From the NCBI GenBank assembly GCA_902761145.1, contig CACWJA010000004.1, forward strand, positions 62,001-126,000: a stretch of DNA of 64,000 bases, read 5' to 3'. The first letter of the stretch is position 1, and each line of letters begins with the position of its first letter. Of this stretch, positions 1 to 10,000 are shown one piece after another. The DNA comes from an uncultured bacterium (GTDB lineage Bacteria; Patescibacteriota; Saccharimonadia; Saccharimonadales; Saccharimonadaceae). The notes below the pieces were generated by a model that saw only the letters and a program-made list of their open reading frames with translations, had not been told where the DNA came from and made no database searches. The translations under genes and the position numbers were made by a program.

Positions 1-762
1 ACGAGTAAGCCAATGAAGTCGCTTTTGAAAGCAAAAAAGCAACAAGCCGGTAAAAATAATCAGGGTAGAATAACAGTACGTCATCGTGGTGGTGGCGTGA
101 AGAGGCACTACAGAATAGTGACTTATAACCTACCGAAGGATCTAACTCTTACGGTAGAAGAAATAGAATACGATCCAAATCGTAGCGCAAGAATAGCGCG
201 TGTGAAAGATCAGAATGGTACTTATTATTACGTACTCGCTGATACAAAAATGACAAAAGGTACTACTTTTAAAACTGGTGATGAGATAGAAGTAGAGGAT
301 TCTTCGAGAATGCCTTTGGAAAACATCCCAGTAGGTACTTTTGTGTATGCAGTAGAGTTGACGCCTGGCAAGGGCGCACAGATGGTGCGTGCTGCTGGTG
401 CTTCGGCGCAGTTGATGGCTAAGGAAAACGGCTACGCTACGCTAAGGATGCCATCTGGTGAGGTACGCAAGGTGCTAGTAAAGTGCGAAGCTTCTGTAGG
501 CACAGTGTCTAATTTGCAACATCAGAATATAAAAATTGGTGCTGCTGGTAGACGACGTCGCAAAGGTATTCGTCCAACCGTACGTGGCGTAGTAATGAAC
601 GCTACGGATCACCCACACGGTGGTGGTGACGGTGGTAGACACGGTTCTGGTAAGGCACCACGTACACCATGGGGTCAATTGACTTTGGGGTATCGTACTC
701 GTCACAATAAGAAAACTAATAAAATGATCGTGCGCAGTCGCCACGAAGGAAAGAGGAAATAA
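1..762 (+). CDS. rplB: 50S ribosomal protein L2, 5' end cut by window
   Basis: Ribosomal protein L2, which lies near the peptidyl-transferase centre of the 50S subunit. The reading frame is open from base 1 (TSKPMKSLL, matching the usual TKPEKSLL), so the true start lies upstream and the ATG at 13 is internal. Conserved L2 blocks are visible: [14 protein letters not shown] near the N-terminus and a C-terminal [14 protein letters not shown] block holding the conserved histidine. The stop overlaps the rpsS start (TAATG). First gene of the visible S10/spc operon. Identification is certain; only the start is missing. Confidence 0.97.
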   Translation, partial: TSKPMKSLLKAKKQQAGKNNQGRITVRHRGGGVKRHYRIVTYNLPKDLTLTVEEIEYDPNRSARIARVKDQNGTYYYVLADTKMTKGTTFKTGDEIEVEDSSRMPLENIPVGTFVYAVELTPGKGAQMVRAAGASAQLMAKENGYATLRMPSGEVRKVLVKCEASVGTVSNLQHQNIKIGAAGRRRRKGIRPTVRGVVMNATDHPHGGGDGGRHGSGKAPRTPWGQLTLGYRTRHNKKTNKMIVRSRHEGKRK

Positions 763-1055
763 TGTCGAGAAGTTTGAAGAAAGGTCCATTTGTGGACTAC
801 AAGCTCGCAAAGAAAATCGCCGCACTTTCCAGCGAGGATCGCACCGTGATCAAGACTTGGGCAAGGCAATCTACTATCTCGCCAGAGATGGTGGGGCGTA
901 CTATAGCCGTGCACAATGGTAAAGTACATGTACCAGTCTTTATTTCGGAAAATATGGTAGGGCATAAGCTTGGCGAATTTGCGCCAACTCGTAAGTTCCG
1001 CCGTCACGGTGGTAAAAAGGCTGCAGAAGCTGCAGCTGCGAAAGGAAAGGGGTAA
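762..1055 (+). CDS. rpsS: 30S ribosomal protein S19
   Basis: S19, a 30S head protein. The N-terminus [12 protein letters not shown] is diagnostic, as are the central [20 protein letters not shown] and [17 protein letters not shown] blocks. At 97 aa it is slightly longer than the bacterial norm (about 92) because of an Ala/Lys-rich tail. The start overlaps the rplB stop, so translation is probably coupled. It sits between rplB and rplV in the canonical S10 order. Confidence 0.97.
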   Translation: MSRSLKKGPFVDYKLAKKIAALSSEDRTVIKTWARQSTISPEMVGRTIAVHNGKVHVPVFISENMVGHKLGEFAPTRKFRRHGGKKAAEAAAAKGKG

Positions 1056-1058
1056 AAT

Positions 1059-1511
1059 ATGGCAGAAACATACTTTGCACATGCATATGAAAAAGGTATT
1101 GATTCTCAGCCTCGCAAGACCAATGTAGTGGCAAGCTTAGTGCGTGATCGCTATGTGGCAGATGCTGTAGTAATACTTGAAAATACCCCAAGAAGAGCTG
1201 CACGCGCAGTGCGAAAAGCTATTGAGTCTGCAAATGCAAATTTGTTGAACAATTCCAAAGTTTCAATAGATCCTAAGACTGTACGTATAGCAAGAATATT
1301 TGTAACAAGTGGCACAAGAATGCGTAGGTACAAGCCAGCTTCTCGTGGCCGTGCGTTACCATACGAAAAGATTAGTAGCAATATATTCGTCGAGGTCGCC
1401 GGCGAAGAAAAGGTAAAGAAAACTGCTTCTGAGGACAAAAAGGCAGCTGAAAAGAGCGCGTCTAAAAGTTCCGATAAAACAGAGGTAAAAGCGAAAAAGG
1501 AGAAAAAGTAA
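1059..1511 (+). CDS. rplV: 50S ribosomal protein L22 with lysine-rich C-terminal tail
   Basis: L22 lines the peptide exit tunnel. The core (about residues 10-115) carries the L22 pattern ending in RRYKPASRGRA, the tip of the tunnel hairpin, followed by a beta strand. Residues from about 118 to 150 form a low-complexity Lys/Glu/Ser/Ala tail beyond the usual 110-115 aa. Similar charged tails occur on S17 and S16 in this window. The gene lies 3 nt after rpsS and 1 nt before rpsC. Confidence 0.95.
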   Translation: MAETYFAHAYEKGIDSQPRKTNVVASLVRDRYVADAVVILENTPRRAARAVRKAIESANANLLNNSKVSIDPKTVRIARIFVTSGTRMRRYKPASRGRALPYEKISSNIFVEVAGEEKVKKTASEDKKAAEKSASKSSDKTEVKAKKEKK

Positions 1512-1512
1512 T

Positions 1513-2139
1513 ATGGGTCAGAAGGTTAATCCCATCTCTTACCGTCTCCAGATTAGCAAAGACTGGTCGTCTAAGTGGTTTACCCGCAAGGCGGACTTTC
1601 GACGCTGGTTGGTGGAAGACGACAAGATTCGCAAATTGATAGAAAAGCGATATGAAAATCGCCCAACTATTGCGCGGATTGATATTGAGCGTTCTGCTAA
1701 TCTTACTACCATTACTATCCACACGGCTAAGGCTGGGGCAGTGATTGGTAAGCAAGGTGCAGGAGTTAATGAGCTCAAGAGTAAACTAGAAAAAATCGTA
1801 GATGGACCAATTCGTATCAACATAGAGGAAGTAAAAAGGCCAGAGCTAAGTGCTAAGTTGGTAGCTGAGAATATTGGCTTTCAGCTGGGCAAGCGTATGA
1901 ATTTTCGTCGCGCTGTAAAAATGGCTTTGCAATCCACTATGAATGCTGGTGCCAAAGGTGTACGTATAGAAGTAGCCGGTCGGTTGAATGGCGCTGAGAT
2001 GAGCCGTCGCGAGAAATTTATTGAAGGATCAGTGCCACTACATACTTTGAGGGCTGACATTGACTTTTATTGTCATCATGCTCAGACTATTGCTGGTATT
2101 GTAGGTGTAAAGGTTTGGATCTATAAGGGGGAGAAGTAA
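1513..2139 (+). CDS. rpsC: 30S ribosomal protein S3
   Basis: S3 forms part of the mRNA entry site of the 30S head. [12 protein letters not shown] is the typical N-terminus. A type II KH domain follows, with the [15 protein letters not shown] loop near residues 77-90. The C-terminal domain contains [26 protein letters not shown]. At 208 aa it is close to the family length. RBS: GAGAAAAAGTAAT just before the ATG. Canonical position between rplV and rplP. Confidence 0.97.
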   Translation: MGQKVNPISYRLQISKDWSSKWFTRKADFRRWLVEDDKIRKLIEKRYENRPTIARIDIERSANLTTITIHTAKAGAVIGKQGAGVNELKSKLEKIVDGPIRINIEEVKRPELSAKLVAENIGFQLGKRMNFRRAVKMALQSTMNAGAKGVRIEVAGRLNGAEMSRREKFIEGSVPLHTLRADIDFYCHHAQTIAGIVGVKVWIYKGEK

Positions 2140-2140
2140 G

Positions 2141-2560
2141 ATGGCTATATTAGTACCAAAGAAAGTACCACATCGTAAGGTACGAAAAGGCAAGAACGAA
2201 GGTATTGCTACGCGTTGTAATACCGTGGCTTTTGGTGAATACGGATTGATGTCACTAGACAACGAGCGTATTAATAGTCGCCAAATCGAGGCGGCTCGCC
2301 AGGCTATCACTAGGTATTTGAAGCGTGGTGGTAAAATCTGGATTCGTATATTCCCACATACACCAGTATCAAAGAAACCTTTGGATGTAAAAATGGGCTC
2401 CGGTAAAGGTGAACCACAGTTCTACGTGGCAAAGGTAAAAGCTGGAACGGTGATGTTTGAGGTGGCAGATGTAAATGAAGAGCAAGCACGTGAAGCTCTC
2501 CGACTTGCATCACACAAGTTGCCAGTAAAATGTAAAATTATAAAGAAAGAGGAGTTTTAA
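2141..2560 (+). CDS. rplP: 50S ribosomal protein L16
   Basis: L16 organises the A-site side of the 50S subunit. Recognised by [13 protein letters not shown] at the N-terminus, the [19 protein letters not shown] block near residue 65 and [15 protein letters not shown]. At 139 aa the length is normal. The next gene starts 2 nt after the stop and is rpsQ: the usual rpmC (L29) between rplP and rpsQ is absent. Confidence 0.97.
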   Translation: MAILVPKKVPHRKVRKGKNEGIATRCNTVAFGEYGLMSLDNERINSRQIEAARQAITRYLKRGGKIWIRIFPHTPVSKKPLDVKMGSGKGEPQFYVAKVKAGTVMFEVADVNEEQAREALRLASHKLPVKCKIIKKEEF

Positions 2561-2561
2561 G

Positions 2562-2951
2562 ATGGCACATACTTTGATAGGAACTGTGACCAGTGATAAG
2601 CGTGATAAGACCATTACCGTCTCTATAGTGAGCCGTGAAACTCATCCACTGTATCGCAAGCAGTACACGAAGACTCGTAAATATACTGCACATGATGAGA
2701 AAAATGAAGCTAAGGTGGGTGATCGTGTAGAGATAGCTATGACTCGTCCTATATCCAAGACCAAGGCCTATGCTTTGGTGAAAGTGATAGAGCGATCACA
2801 TGGCACAGTCGAACTAAAAGAAGATGTAAACAAAGCATATGAAGCTGAGAAAATTGGCGCAGACGAAATAGCAAAAGCTGAGGCTGCCGAAAAAGCTACT
2901 AAAGAAGCTGAAGAGGAAGCCGAAGCAGAGGCTGAAGGGGAGGAAGCGTAA
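2562..2951 (+). CDS. rpsQ: 30S ribosomal protein S17 with acidic tail
   Basis: S17 binds 16S rRNA early in 30S assembly. The OB-fold core (residues 1-80) shows [27 protein letters not shown] and the [18 protein letters not shown] segment. Residues from about 85 to 129 form an Ala/Glu-rich acidic, probably helical tail absent from ordinary S17 (about 85 aa). It follows rplP directly, so rpmC is missing. Its stop overlaps the rplN start (TAATG). Confidence 0.95.
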   Translation: MAHTLIGTVTSDKRDKTITVSIVSRETHPLYRKQYTKTRKYTAHDEKNEAKVGDRVEIAMTRPISKTKAYALVKVIERSHGTVELKEDVNKAYEAEKIGADEIAKAEAAEKATKEAEEEAEAEAEGEEA

Positions 2952-3319
2952 TGATACAACAAGAAAGTAGACTAAAAGTAGCTGACAACAGTGGCGCCAA
3001 GGAGCTAGGAGTAATCCGCGTACTTGGTGGTACAAGAGCCAGGTATGCTAGAGTAGGTGATATTGTTACCTGCTCAGTAAAGGAAGCTTCTCCTACTGGC
3101 AATATCAAGAAAAAAGCCGTAGTACGTGCTGTAATAGTGCGCACACGTCAGCCAATTCGTAGACCAGATGGATCAACTATCCGTTTTGATGAAAATGCTG
3201 CAGTGCTTGTAAACGACGATAAGACACCTAAAGGCACACGTGTGTTTGGGCCTATCCCAAGAGAGCTACGTGACTTAGGATTTAATAAGATTATAAGTTT
3301 GGCACCGGAGGTACTATAA
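2951..3319 (+). CDS. rplN: 50S ribosomal protein L14
   Basis: L14 contributes to the intersubunit bridge. Typical [18 protein letters not shown] start, central [23 protein letters not shown] and the C-terminal RGPIPREL-like [23 protein letters not shown]. 122 aa matches the family exactly. The start overlaps the rpsQ stop by one base and rplX follows after 1 nt. Confidence 0.98.
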   Translation: MIQQESRLKVADNSGAKELGVIRVLGGTRARYARVGDIVTCSVKEASPTGNIKKKAVVRAVIVRTRQPIRRPDGSTIRFDENAAVLVNDDKTPKGTRVFGPIPRELRDLGFNKIISLAPEVL

Positions 3320-3320
3320 A

Positions 3321-3605
3321 ATGGCACAGAATTTGAAAATTAACGACAAAGTAAAAATTATTTCTGGTGACAACAAAGGTACCGAAGCGAAGATCGTAAA
3401 GATTGATCGCAGGGCTGGTAAGGCTATGCTAGAGGGGATAGGGCTAGTAGAGCGTCACATGCGCAAATCTTATCTTAATCCTGCTGGTGGCAAAAAGACT
3501 GTACACGTAGGCATAGATTTGTCAAACCTTAGCCTAGTAGAGGCGGCAACATATGATAAGACCGCTGCCAAGAAGGCTGATAAAAAGAAGAAAGGAGCTA
3601 AATAA
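3321..3605 (+). CDS. rplX: 50S ribosomal protein L24
   Basis: L24 is a 50S assembly initiator with a KOW motif, here LKINDKVKIISGDNKGTEAKI at residues 4-24, followed by the GIGLVERHMRKS and GGKKTVHVGIDLSN blocks. 94 aa with a Lys-rich tail. Its stop overlaps the rplE start (TAATG). Confidence 0.95.
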   Translation: MAQNLKINDKVKIISGDNKGTEAKIVKIDRRAGKAMLEGIGLVERHMRKSYLNPAGGKKTVHVGIDLSNLSLVEAATYDKTAAKKADKKKKGAK

Positions 3606-4216
3606 TGGCGGAAAAGAAAACGGCTACCAAAGCTGCGGCAAAAAAAGCTGAAGCCAAAGTACAACCACGTCTCAAAGCTCTATACAATAACGAGCTGAAG
3701 GCAAAACTTCAAAAAGAGTTAGGACTGGATAATATCAATCAAGTACCAGAGCTTAAAAAAGTAGTAGTGTCATGTGGCGTAGGTAAAAAGCGCGAAGATA
3801 AGAGATTTACCGAGACGGTAGCTTTGACGCTAGCCAAGATCACAGGGCAGGCACCTACATCTAGACTTGCAAAGAAATCTATTGCTACATTTAAGATCCG
3901 CAAAGGAATGGGTGCACCAATAGGATACCTTACGACACTTCGCAATGACAAGATGTATGAATTTGTTGATCGCTTGATCAATATCGCATTGCCACATGTA
4001 CGTGATTTTCACGGTGTGAGCCGCAAAGCTTTTGATCGTCAGGGCAATTACAATCTGGGACTTAAGGAACAGACTGTATTCCCAGAGATTACATTTGAAG
4101 ATGCTACAGCTCTACATGGGCTAGAAATAACGTTTATTATAAAAAATGGTTCAAAGGAAGGAAGTACTAAATTGTTAGAACTCTTTGGAATGCCGTTTGA
4201 GAAGGAGGGCAAGTAA
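3605..4216 (+). CDS. rplE: 50S ribosomal protein L5 with N-terminal extension
   Basis: L5 binds 5S rRNA in the central protuberance. A Lys/Ala-rich extension (about residues 1-20) precedes the normal start [20 protein letters not shown]. The core shows [38 protein letters not shown] and a C-terminal GLEITF segment. 203 aa versus about 180 in typical bacteria. It is followed almost directly by rpsN. Confidence 0.96.
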   Translation: MAEKKTATKAAAKKAEAKVQPRLKALYNNELKAKLQKELGLDNINQVPELKKVVVSCGVGKKREDKRFTETVALTLAKITGQAPTSRLAKKSIATFKIRKGMGAPIGYLTTLRNDKMYEFVDRLINIALPHVRDFHGVSRKAFDRQGNYNLGLKEQTVFPEITFEDATALHGLEITFIIKNGSKEGSTKLLELFGMPFEKEGK

Positions 4217-4217
4217 G

Positions 4218-4487
4218 ATGGCAAAGAAATCTGCTGTACTTCGTGACGAAAAACGGCGCAAGATGAATGAAAAATACAAAGCCAAGCGTGCTGCACTCAA
4301 AGCGGCTGGAGATCTAGAAGGTTTGCAGAAGCTTCCACGCAATGCATCGCCTACACGTCTCAAAAATCGTGATATGCTAGACGGGCGACCACGTGGGTAT
4401 ATGCGCCAGTTTGGGCTTAGCCGTATTAACTTCCGCGAAAAAGCAAGCAAGGGTGAGATCCCTGGTGTAACTAAGAGTAGTTGGTAG
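4218..4487 (+). CDS. rpsN: 30S ribosomal protein S14, cysteine-free form
   Basis: S14 belongs to the 30S head. The ATG at 4218 ([14 protein letters not shown]) is chosen over an upstream in-frame codon because it follows the GAAGGAGGGC ribosome binding site and starts one base past the rplE stop. C-terminal signature [24 protein letters not shown]. The 89-aa protein has no cysteine, so it is the zinc-independent type of S14. Confidence 0.95.
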   Translation: MAKKSAVLRDEKRRKMNEKYKAKRAALKAAGDLEGLQKLPRNASPTRLKNRDMLDGRPRGYMRQFGLSRINFREKASKGEIPGVTKSSW

Positions 4488-4503
4488 GAGAAAGGAGAGA
4501 AAT

Positions 4504-4905
4504 ATGTCATTACAATCAACAGATCAAATAGCAGACCTTATTACACGTATTCGTAATGCGGTAATGGTAGGCAAAAATGAAATCCTCGTTCCTACTTCCA
4601 AACTGAAGGTGAAGGTAATAGAGGTGCTGGCTAAGAATGGTTATGTATCTGGCTACGAAGTAATAGCTGGCGAGCCACGTGGCACGCTAAAAGTTACGAT
4701 CAACGAGCCTGGTACTATTGCCAAGATCAATGAGATCACCAAGGTATCTAAGCCAGGGCGTAGAGTATATTCTGCTGCGGATGAGCTACCAGTGATAAAG
4801 TCTGGCCGAGGTATGATAATTGTGTCTACTTCGAAAGGTCTAATGACTGGACGCGAAGCTAAGAAGAATCGCTTGGGTGGTGAGATATTAGTAAAGGTTT
4901 GGTAG
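4504..4905 (+). CDS. rpsH: 30S ribosomal protein S8
   Basis: S8 is a primary 16S rRNA binder and, in E. coli, the translational repressor of the spc operon. QIADLITRIRNAVM at the N-terminus and the C-terminal GMIIVSTSKGLMTGREAKKNRLGGEILVKVW are diagnostic. 133 aa. SD GAGAAAGGAGAG precedes the ATG. In most bacteria rplF would follow; here a terminator at 4922-4956 ends this block and two surface-protein genes intervene. Confidence 0.97.
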   Translation: MSLQSTDQIADLITRIRNAVMVGKNEILVPTSKLKVKVIEVLAKNGYVSGYEVIAGEPRGTLKVTINEPGTIAKINEITKVSKPGRRVYSAADELPVIKSGRGMIIVSTSKGLMTGREAKKNRLGGEILVKVW

Positions 4906-4921
4906 AACTAGGTATCACCAT

Positions 4922-4956
4922 AAAATAGCAGGTGTCGCGAGGCGCTTGCTATTTTT
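4922..4956 (+). terminator. Rho-independent terminator after rpsH
   Basis: AAAATAGCA (4922-4930) pairs with TGCTATTTT (4947-4955). The inner bases extend the stem through G-C and G-U pairs to a GCGA tetraloop at 4937-4940. A T-run follows. It closes the first ribosomal block before the surface-protein insertion. Confidence 0.85.
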
Positions 4957-5056
4957 ATGCTGAGATATATTATTTGCTGTATCTTGGAAATTATGAACGA
5001 ATGTTGTACGGCAGTTATATCATCCGCAAATAAAATGAGGACTATAATACTAATAT

Positions 5057-5086
5057 TTGTCTTGTTTTATAAAAATATGCTATTAT
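5057..5086 (+). promoter_or_regulatory. Promoter for FISUMP surface protein 1
   Basis: TTGTCT (5057-5062), an 18-nt spacer and TATTAT (5081-5086) preceded by TGC. Predicted transcription start near 5093, giving a leader of about 35 nt with GAGG just before the ATG at 5128. Confidence 0.5.
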
Positions 5087-5127
5087 ATATTTATAAACAT
5101 AATAACAATGACTATAGCGAGGAAATC

Positions 5128-6603
5128 ATGAAGAAAAGACAATCCAAAATATACTTATTCCCAGCAGCAATGTTGGGTATTACTGCTACTGCTGGAATGA
5201 TAGCTAATATACCAGGAGCTAATGCAGATGATAACCCAGCTATAGACGATACTATTAACATCACAGTAGACTCATCCTGTACTATGGGTCAAACAGTGCT
5301 ACAAGGCAATGAAAGCCTAAATCCTGGTGGAACCAAAGTAGTAGGAAGCTCTCGCATAGCAGCATATTGTAATGATAATGAAGGCTATGCTATATACGCT
5401 ATAGGCTATACCAATAGTGAATATGGTAATACCAATCTAATAAGTACAGACGGTAATCATACTATCCCTACAGGTACATCAGGAAATAATTCATTCTGGA
5501 ACATGAAGCTTACTCAAGGTACAGCCACAGGCGCCACATCCTACCTGCCTACCATGGTAAATGAATTCACTACCAATGCCACCATCCCAAACGACTACAC
5601 CAAAGTAGCCTACAGAGATTCCAGTACTATCTCACAAACAGAAGACCCCACCAAGTCAGGCTCATACTTCACTACTACCTATGCAGCTCACATAGACACC
5701 GCCCAGCCAGCTGGCATCTACAACGGCCAAGTGCAGTATGTGATGGTGCACCCTAGCAGTGCGCCAGCACCAGAGAAGCCAAATATTGGCCAGCTTACTT
5801 ATATGCAAGATTTCGCGAGCCTATCAGAACAAGAGAAAGCGAGTATTATTAATAATACCGACGCTGGAGTTCAGTATATACTCATAGATAATCGTGACAA
5901 TAAGACTTATTATGTAGCAAAGATGAAAGACGGCAATATCTGGATGACTCAAAACCTAGACCTAGACATAGAAGCCGGCAGAACCTACACTAGTGCAGAT
6001 ACAGACTTAGCTAATTCTACTATCGGCACTACCTGGACACCTACTGTATCTACCAGCACCACTTCTAGCTGGACTGACTCTTATAGCGCTCCATCTTCCT
6101 ACGACCCAGGCAATCTTTACTGGAATGGCACTATAGATACTAGTGGTGGCACTCTTAGCAACAGAACCACAACAGATCCATCTGCTACGTCTGGTGGTAC
6201 TCACTATCATGTAGGTAACTACTACAACTGGACTGCTGCAGTAGCCATGAATAACTCTTACTCATATAAAACCGAAAAGCAAGACGCAAACCAATCTATC
6301 TGTCCAGCTGGCTGGAGACTACCTACCTATAGTGGCGACAAATCTTATCTAAGCTTAGAGAATGCCCAAGGCCTAACTGCTGGCACTAGTGGTAATATCC
6401 AGAACAGCCCTACCTATTTCGTATATGGTGGCTTCTGGGATGGCAGCTCGAGATACGTAGGTAGCAGCGGGCTCTATTGGTCTAGTGTGGTTAAGAGCAG
6501 TAGCAGTTCGTACCTACTCTATTTCTATACCAATGGCAATCTGGCCCCTCAGAATTACAGCTATAGGGATAACGGCTTCTCGTTGCGGTGCGTAGCTAGG
6601 TAG
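5128..6603 (+). CDS. Secreted surface protein 1 with C-terminal FISUMP domain
   Basis: 491 aa from the ATG at 5128, chosen because GAGGAAATC precedes it and MKKRQSKIYLFPAAMLG opens a classic signal peptide ending near GANADD. The middle is a Thr/Ser/Asn-rich beta-type region. The C-terminal ~200 residues match the FISUMP (Fibrobacter succinogenes major paralogous) pattern: YILIDNRDNKTYYVAKMKDG, IWMTQNLDL, ICPAGWRLPT, YWSS and a final GFSLRCV. No TPxTG-type anchor or C-terminal membrane segment was seen, so the attachment mode is unknown. It is paralogous to the proteins at 27432-30178 and 60707-63637. Codons are A/C-rich, unlike the flanking ribosomal genes. Function is probably adhesion or recognition; this is inference. 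Confidence 0.75.
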   Translation: MKKRQSKIYLFPAAMLGITATAGMIANIPGANADDNPAIDDTINITVDSSCTMGQTVLQGNESLNPGGTKVVGSSRIAAYCNDNEGYAIYAIGYTNSEYGNTNLISTDGNHTIPTGTSGNNSFWNMKLTQGTATGATSYLPTMVNEFTTNATIPNDYTKVAYRDSSTISQTEDPTKSGSYFTTTYAAHIDTAQPAGIYNGQVQYVMVHPSSAPAPEKPNIGQLTYMQDFASLSEQEKASIINNTDAGVQYILIDNRDNKTYYVAKMKDGNIWMTQNLDLDIEAGRTYTSADTDLANSTIGTTWTPTVSTSTTSSWTDSYSAPSSYDPGNLYWNGTIDTSGGTLSNRTTTDPSATSGGTHYHVGNYYNWTAAVAMNNSYSYKTEKQDANQSICPAGWRLPTYSGDKSYLSLENAQGLTAGTSGNIQNSPTYFVYGGFWDGSSRYVGSSGLYWSSVVKSSSSSYLLYFYTNGNLAPQNYSYRDNGFSLRCVAR

Positions 6604-6710
6604 GTTTAGCAGTTTCTTTCTTCCAGTCTTTCTGAAATCCTAGATAAATTTGAAGTATAGATAGTGGAATTCTGGTTACTGCCTGGTAAAATAGACTGTT
6701 AAAAAACAGT

Positions 6711-6745
6711 AAATATAGCTACTTATGTGTGGCTATATTTTATGT
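6711..6745 (+). terminator. Terminator after surface protein 1
   Basis: AAATATAGCTAC (6711-6722) pairs with GTGGCTATATTT (6729-6740), with one G-U pair and a 6-nt loop, followed by a short T-rich stretch. Confidence 0.65.
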
Positions 6746-6891
6746 TGGGATGTTTGGACGTTTTGAAATACTTTTTAGCATCTTATAATCCTAAAAGTAC
6801 CAAAAAATCTTGACTTTTGGGGATAGGGTTGTGAGTGAGTGAGGTAGAGAAATGCTCGCATGCGCTAGCTGGAGATTTAACGGGCCTATGC

Positions 6892-6921
6892 TTGACAGTG
6901 CTGGTGGGCTTGGGATACAAT
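6892..6921 (+). promoter_or_regulatory. Promoter for vWA/Cna_B adhesin
   Basis: Consensus TTGACA (6892-6897), an 18-nt spacer and TACAAT (6916-6921). The predicted leader is about 75 nt to the ATG at 7005. Confidence 0.6.
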
Positions 6922-7004
6922 CAATGGTAAATATAATAATCTCTTTGTGACTGAAGGTGTGGGAGGCTTTTAAGTCGTCGGCTCCAAAGAAAAGGAAGGA
7001 CAAA

Positions 7005-10000
7005 ATGAATAAATTTTTCAAAGGAGCCAAGGCGGCGGTAGGTGTGATCTTGGCTGTGGCGGTGGCTTTGCCTACCGGGCTTATCGATATGGTAAGCGCT
7101 GCGAGTGACGCAGCAATAAAAAATCCAGAGGATGTGACGCTAGCAGATGGCGTAGTGCTATCCAAGACTGCAAAAGCAGTGGATGGTGCGGTGAATACCT
7201 GGGATGTAACCCTAAGGGTAGAATCACCAAAAACTAGCACTACATCAGATACAGTGATAATAATTGACCGCTCTGGTAGTATGGAAGGCGAAAAGATGTC
7301 CAAGGCCAAAGAGGCGGCTAAGACTCTGGCGAAACAGTTACTTTCTGCTGGGAACACTGCAAATAGAGTAGCAGTAGTGTCTTTTGCTGGAGATATAGAG
7401 ACTAATGTAGGATTTTCCGATAGCTATACAACCGTGGCTGGAGTTATCGACGGGCTGGAGGCGGATGGTGGTACCTATACTCAGGCGGCTATTCGCGCGG
7501 CGGCAGATCTACTAGGCACATCGACAGCGAATACCAAGAATATTGTATTGATGTCTGATGGTGAGCCTACGTATAGCTGCAAAATTAGCAATCCAGATAA
7601 TTATTTGATAGATGGTGGCCCAAGTGGATTTGCCCCAGGCGTAACAAAAAAACAGACAAGCACAAATGTACCAAAATCGCAGTATGATTGTAATACTAGG
7701 ATAGAAAATGGTACAGAAATGTGGTACCGCTATGCTCGTAAGGATTTAGGCTTTGGCTGGGAGGAGTATGATTATTATAATCATGGTAATTCTGCGATAG
7801 CTGAAGCGGGATTCTACAAGGCTAATAATAGCGGCTTGTATACTGTAGCTCTTGATGCTGACACAACTGGGAAGGATGTATTGGCTAAGATTGCTGCACC
7901 CGGTAAGGCCTATACTGCTACAGTGGATAACTTGACTACTATATTTGATCGAATAGCTGGTAAGATTAATGCAGTGATACAGTCTGCACAGGTGAGTGAT
8001 GCTATGGGTAAGGGCGTAGTAATAGCTAGTGGGTCTGCTACTGGTGCGGCTGGAGCAAAAGATCTTAGCTGGACACCAGATTTTCATTATGATACTGAGA
8101 GTGGTAAGTATGTAGCAGAAATTACTTATCGGGTAGAGGCGACTGATGATATACTGAATAACCTAGACAATGATGGCTATGCGCCGCTAAATAAAAAAGC
8201 TACTATTACGTATAACGGTAGTAATATTGCAGATTTTCCAGTGCCGGCGGTGAAGCCTATGACAGTGAGTATAACAAAACAATTAGTGGGCCAGACCTGT
8301 GCTGGGTGTGAATTTGATATAGAACTAACTTATCCTGGTGGAGCAACCAAGACTTATAGTATAAAAGATGGCGAAACCAAGACTATAGCTGGTGGGCTCA
8401 AGGTGGGCGACTATAGTGTAAACGAGGTAAGAACTACAAATAACAATGTAGCGCTTGAGAATTATTTGACTAACTATAGCCAAAAGACTTTTGCGATAAA
8501 TAAAAACCGTGTGAATCCTGTGCAGATTACCGTTACTAATACTTATGAGACTACTACTGTAAGTGCGAAGAAGGCGTGGGATGACGACAATGACCGTGAC
8601 GGTAGGCGTAATAAACTTGGTAACCTATCCGTGGGGGTAAGAGATGGTGATAAATTTGTAGCGTATCAAGCTGTAGACGCCACTAAGACGGAGCAGGATT
8701 TTGTATTTGCGGAGCTACCAAAATATCGTAACGGAACAGAAATAAGGTATACAGTGGCAGAAGCGACAAATTGTGCAAACGAGTGCAAAGAATATACTGG
8801 TGACAATGTAAATAGATATACTGTAAGAAAAAACGGTAATACCATTACCAACGTACATACACCAGAAAAAACTACGCTTAGGATAAAGAAGATTTGGGAT
8901 ACCCAGGCAGGACAATTGCCTGCTAGTATGCCAACATTCATCACGGTGGCATTGTCAAATAATGAGAACGATAGCGTGCGAAATATAGAGCTAGCTGGAA
9001 CTGGGTATGGTGAATGGAATTCGGACGCTATAGAAGTGTTAAAGTATAAGAATGGTGGTGAGTTGATACAATATGAGGTAAAGGAAACAAAAATTGGTGA
9101 AAGTATACTAGGTGGTGACAAGAAGGATACACTGTATATGTATGATGGTAATAAGCTGGAAGGAAAGTGGACGGCTAGCTATACAAATCCATTTGACGTG
9201 AAGAATACTTGGACGCCAGCTAAGTCAGTATATGGTGGTGAATCTGAATTTACTATCAAGAAAATAGACGAGAATGGTAATGCCATGAAGGGGGTAAAGT
9301 TTGACGTAAATACCAATCAATATACCACTGATAAGAATGGCGAGATAAAGATTGAGATACCATCGGTGACCAATGCAGCAGAAGATAATTTGAAGTACGA
9401 TATTGTCGAGACAAAGACTTTGGAAGGCTATGATTTGATAGCTGGTAAGGAAACTTTGAATGTGACAAGTACTAGTAAATGGGTAAGCGCCGATGAAAAA
9501 ACGTTGACTAATAACTACGTGAAGGAATATGCTTTTGTAGCTAAGAACAATCCTGGATATGCATGGAACGATGGGATGTATATAGTAACTAACAATCGTA
9601 GTGTAGCGGAGTCATTGACGGTGAAGAAGGAATTTAGTGGAGTAAGCGCAGAGGCTTTGAAAGATATTACTTTTACAATAACTGGACCAGCAGATTTTGG
9701 TGATAATGGTGAAATGGTGTTGAAGTTTACAGATGATTGTGAGGCATCAGGAAATGAAGCTACGTGCGTGGTAAAGGCAAAGGTACCAACTGGCAAATAT
9801 AGTGTAAAAGAAAATAATGCGGAGATAGATAATTTTAGCCTTGAGGTAAGCGGCGATGAGGCTAGCAAAAACGTGAAGAAGGGTGACAGAGCTGTATTTA
9901 CAATTAAGAATACATATGACGTAGATGAAACCTACTATAGCGTAACAAAGGTATGGGATGACAATGATGACCAGGATGGTAAGCGTCCAGATGAATTGAT

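Larger units (their letters stand above)
6604..7004 (+). other. Intergenic region between surface-protein genes
   Basis: Holds a small ACTGTT/AACAGT hairpin (about 6694-6709), a 12-bp terminator stem (6711-6740) and the promoter at 6892-6921. No gene is supported here; an open frame on the minus strand is the shadow of the downstream gene. Confidence 0.6.
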
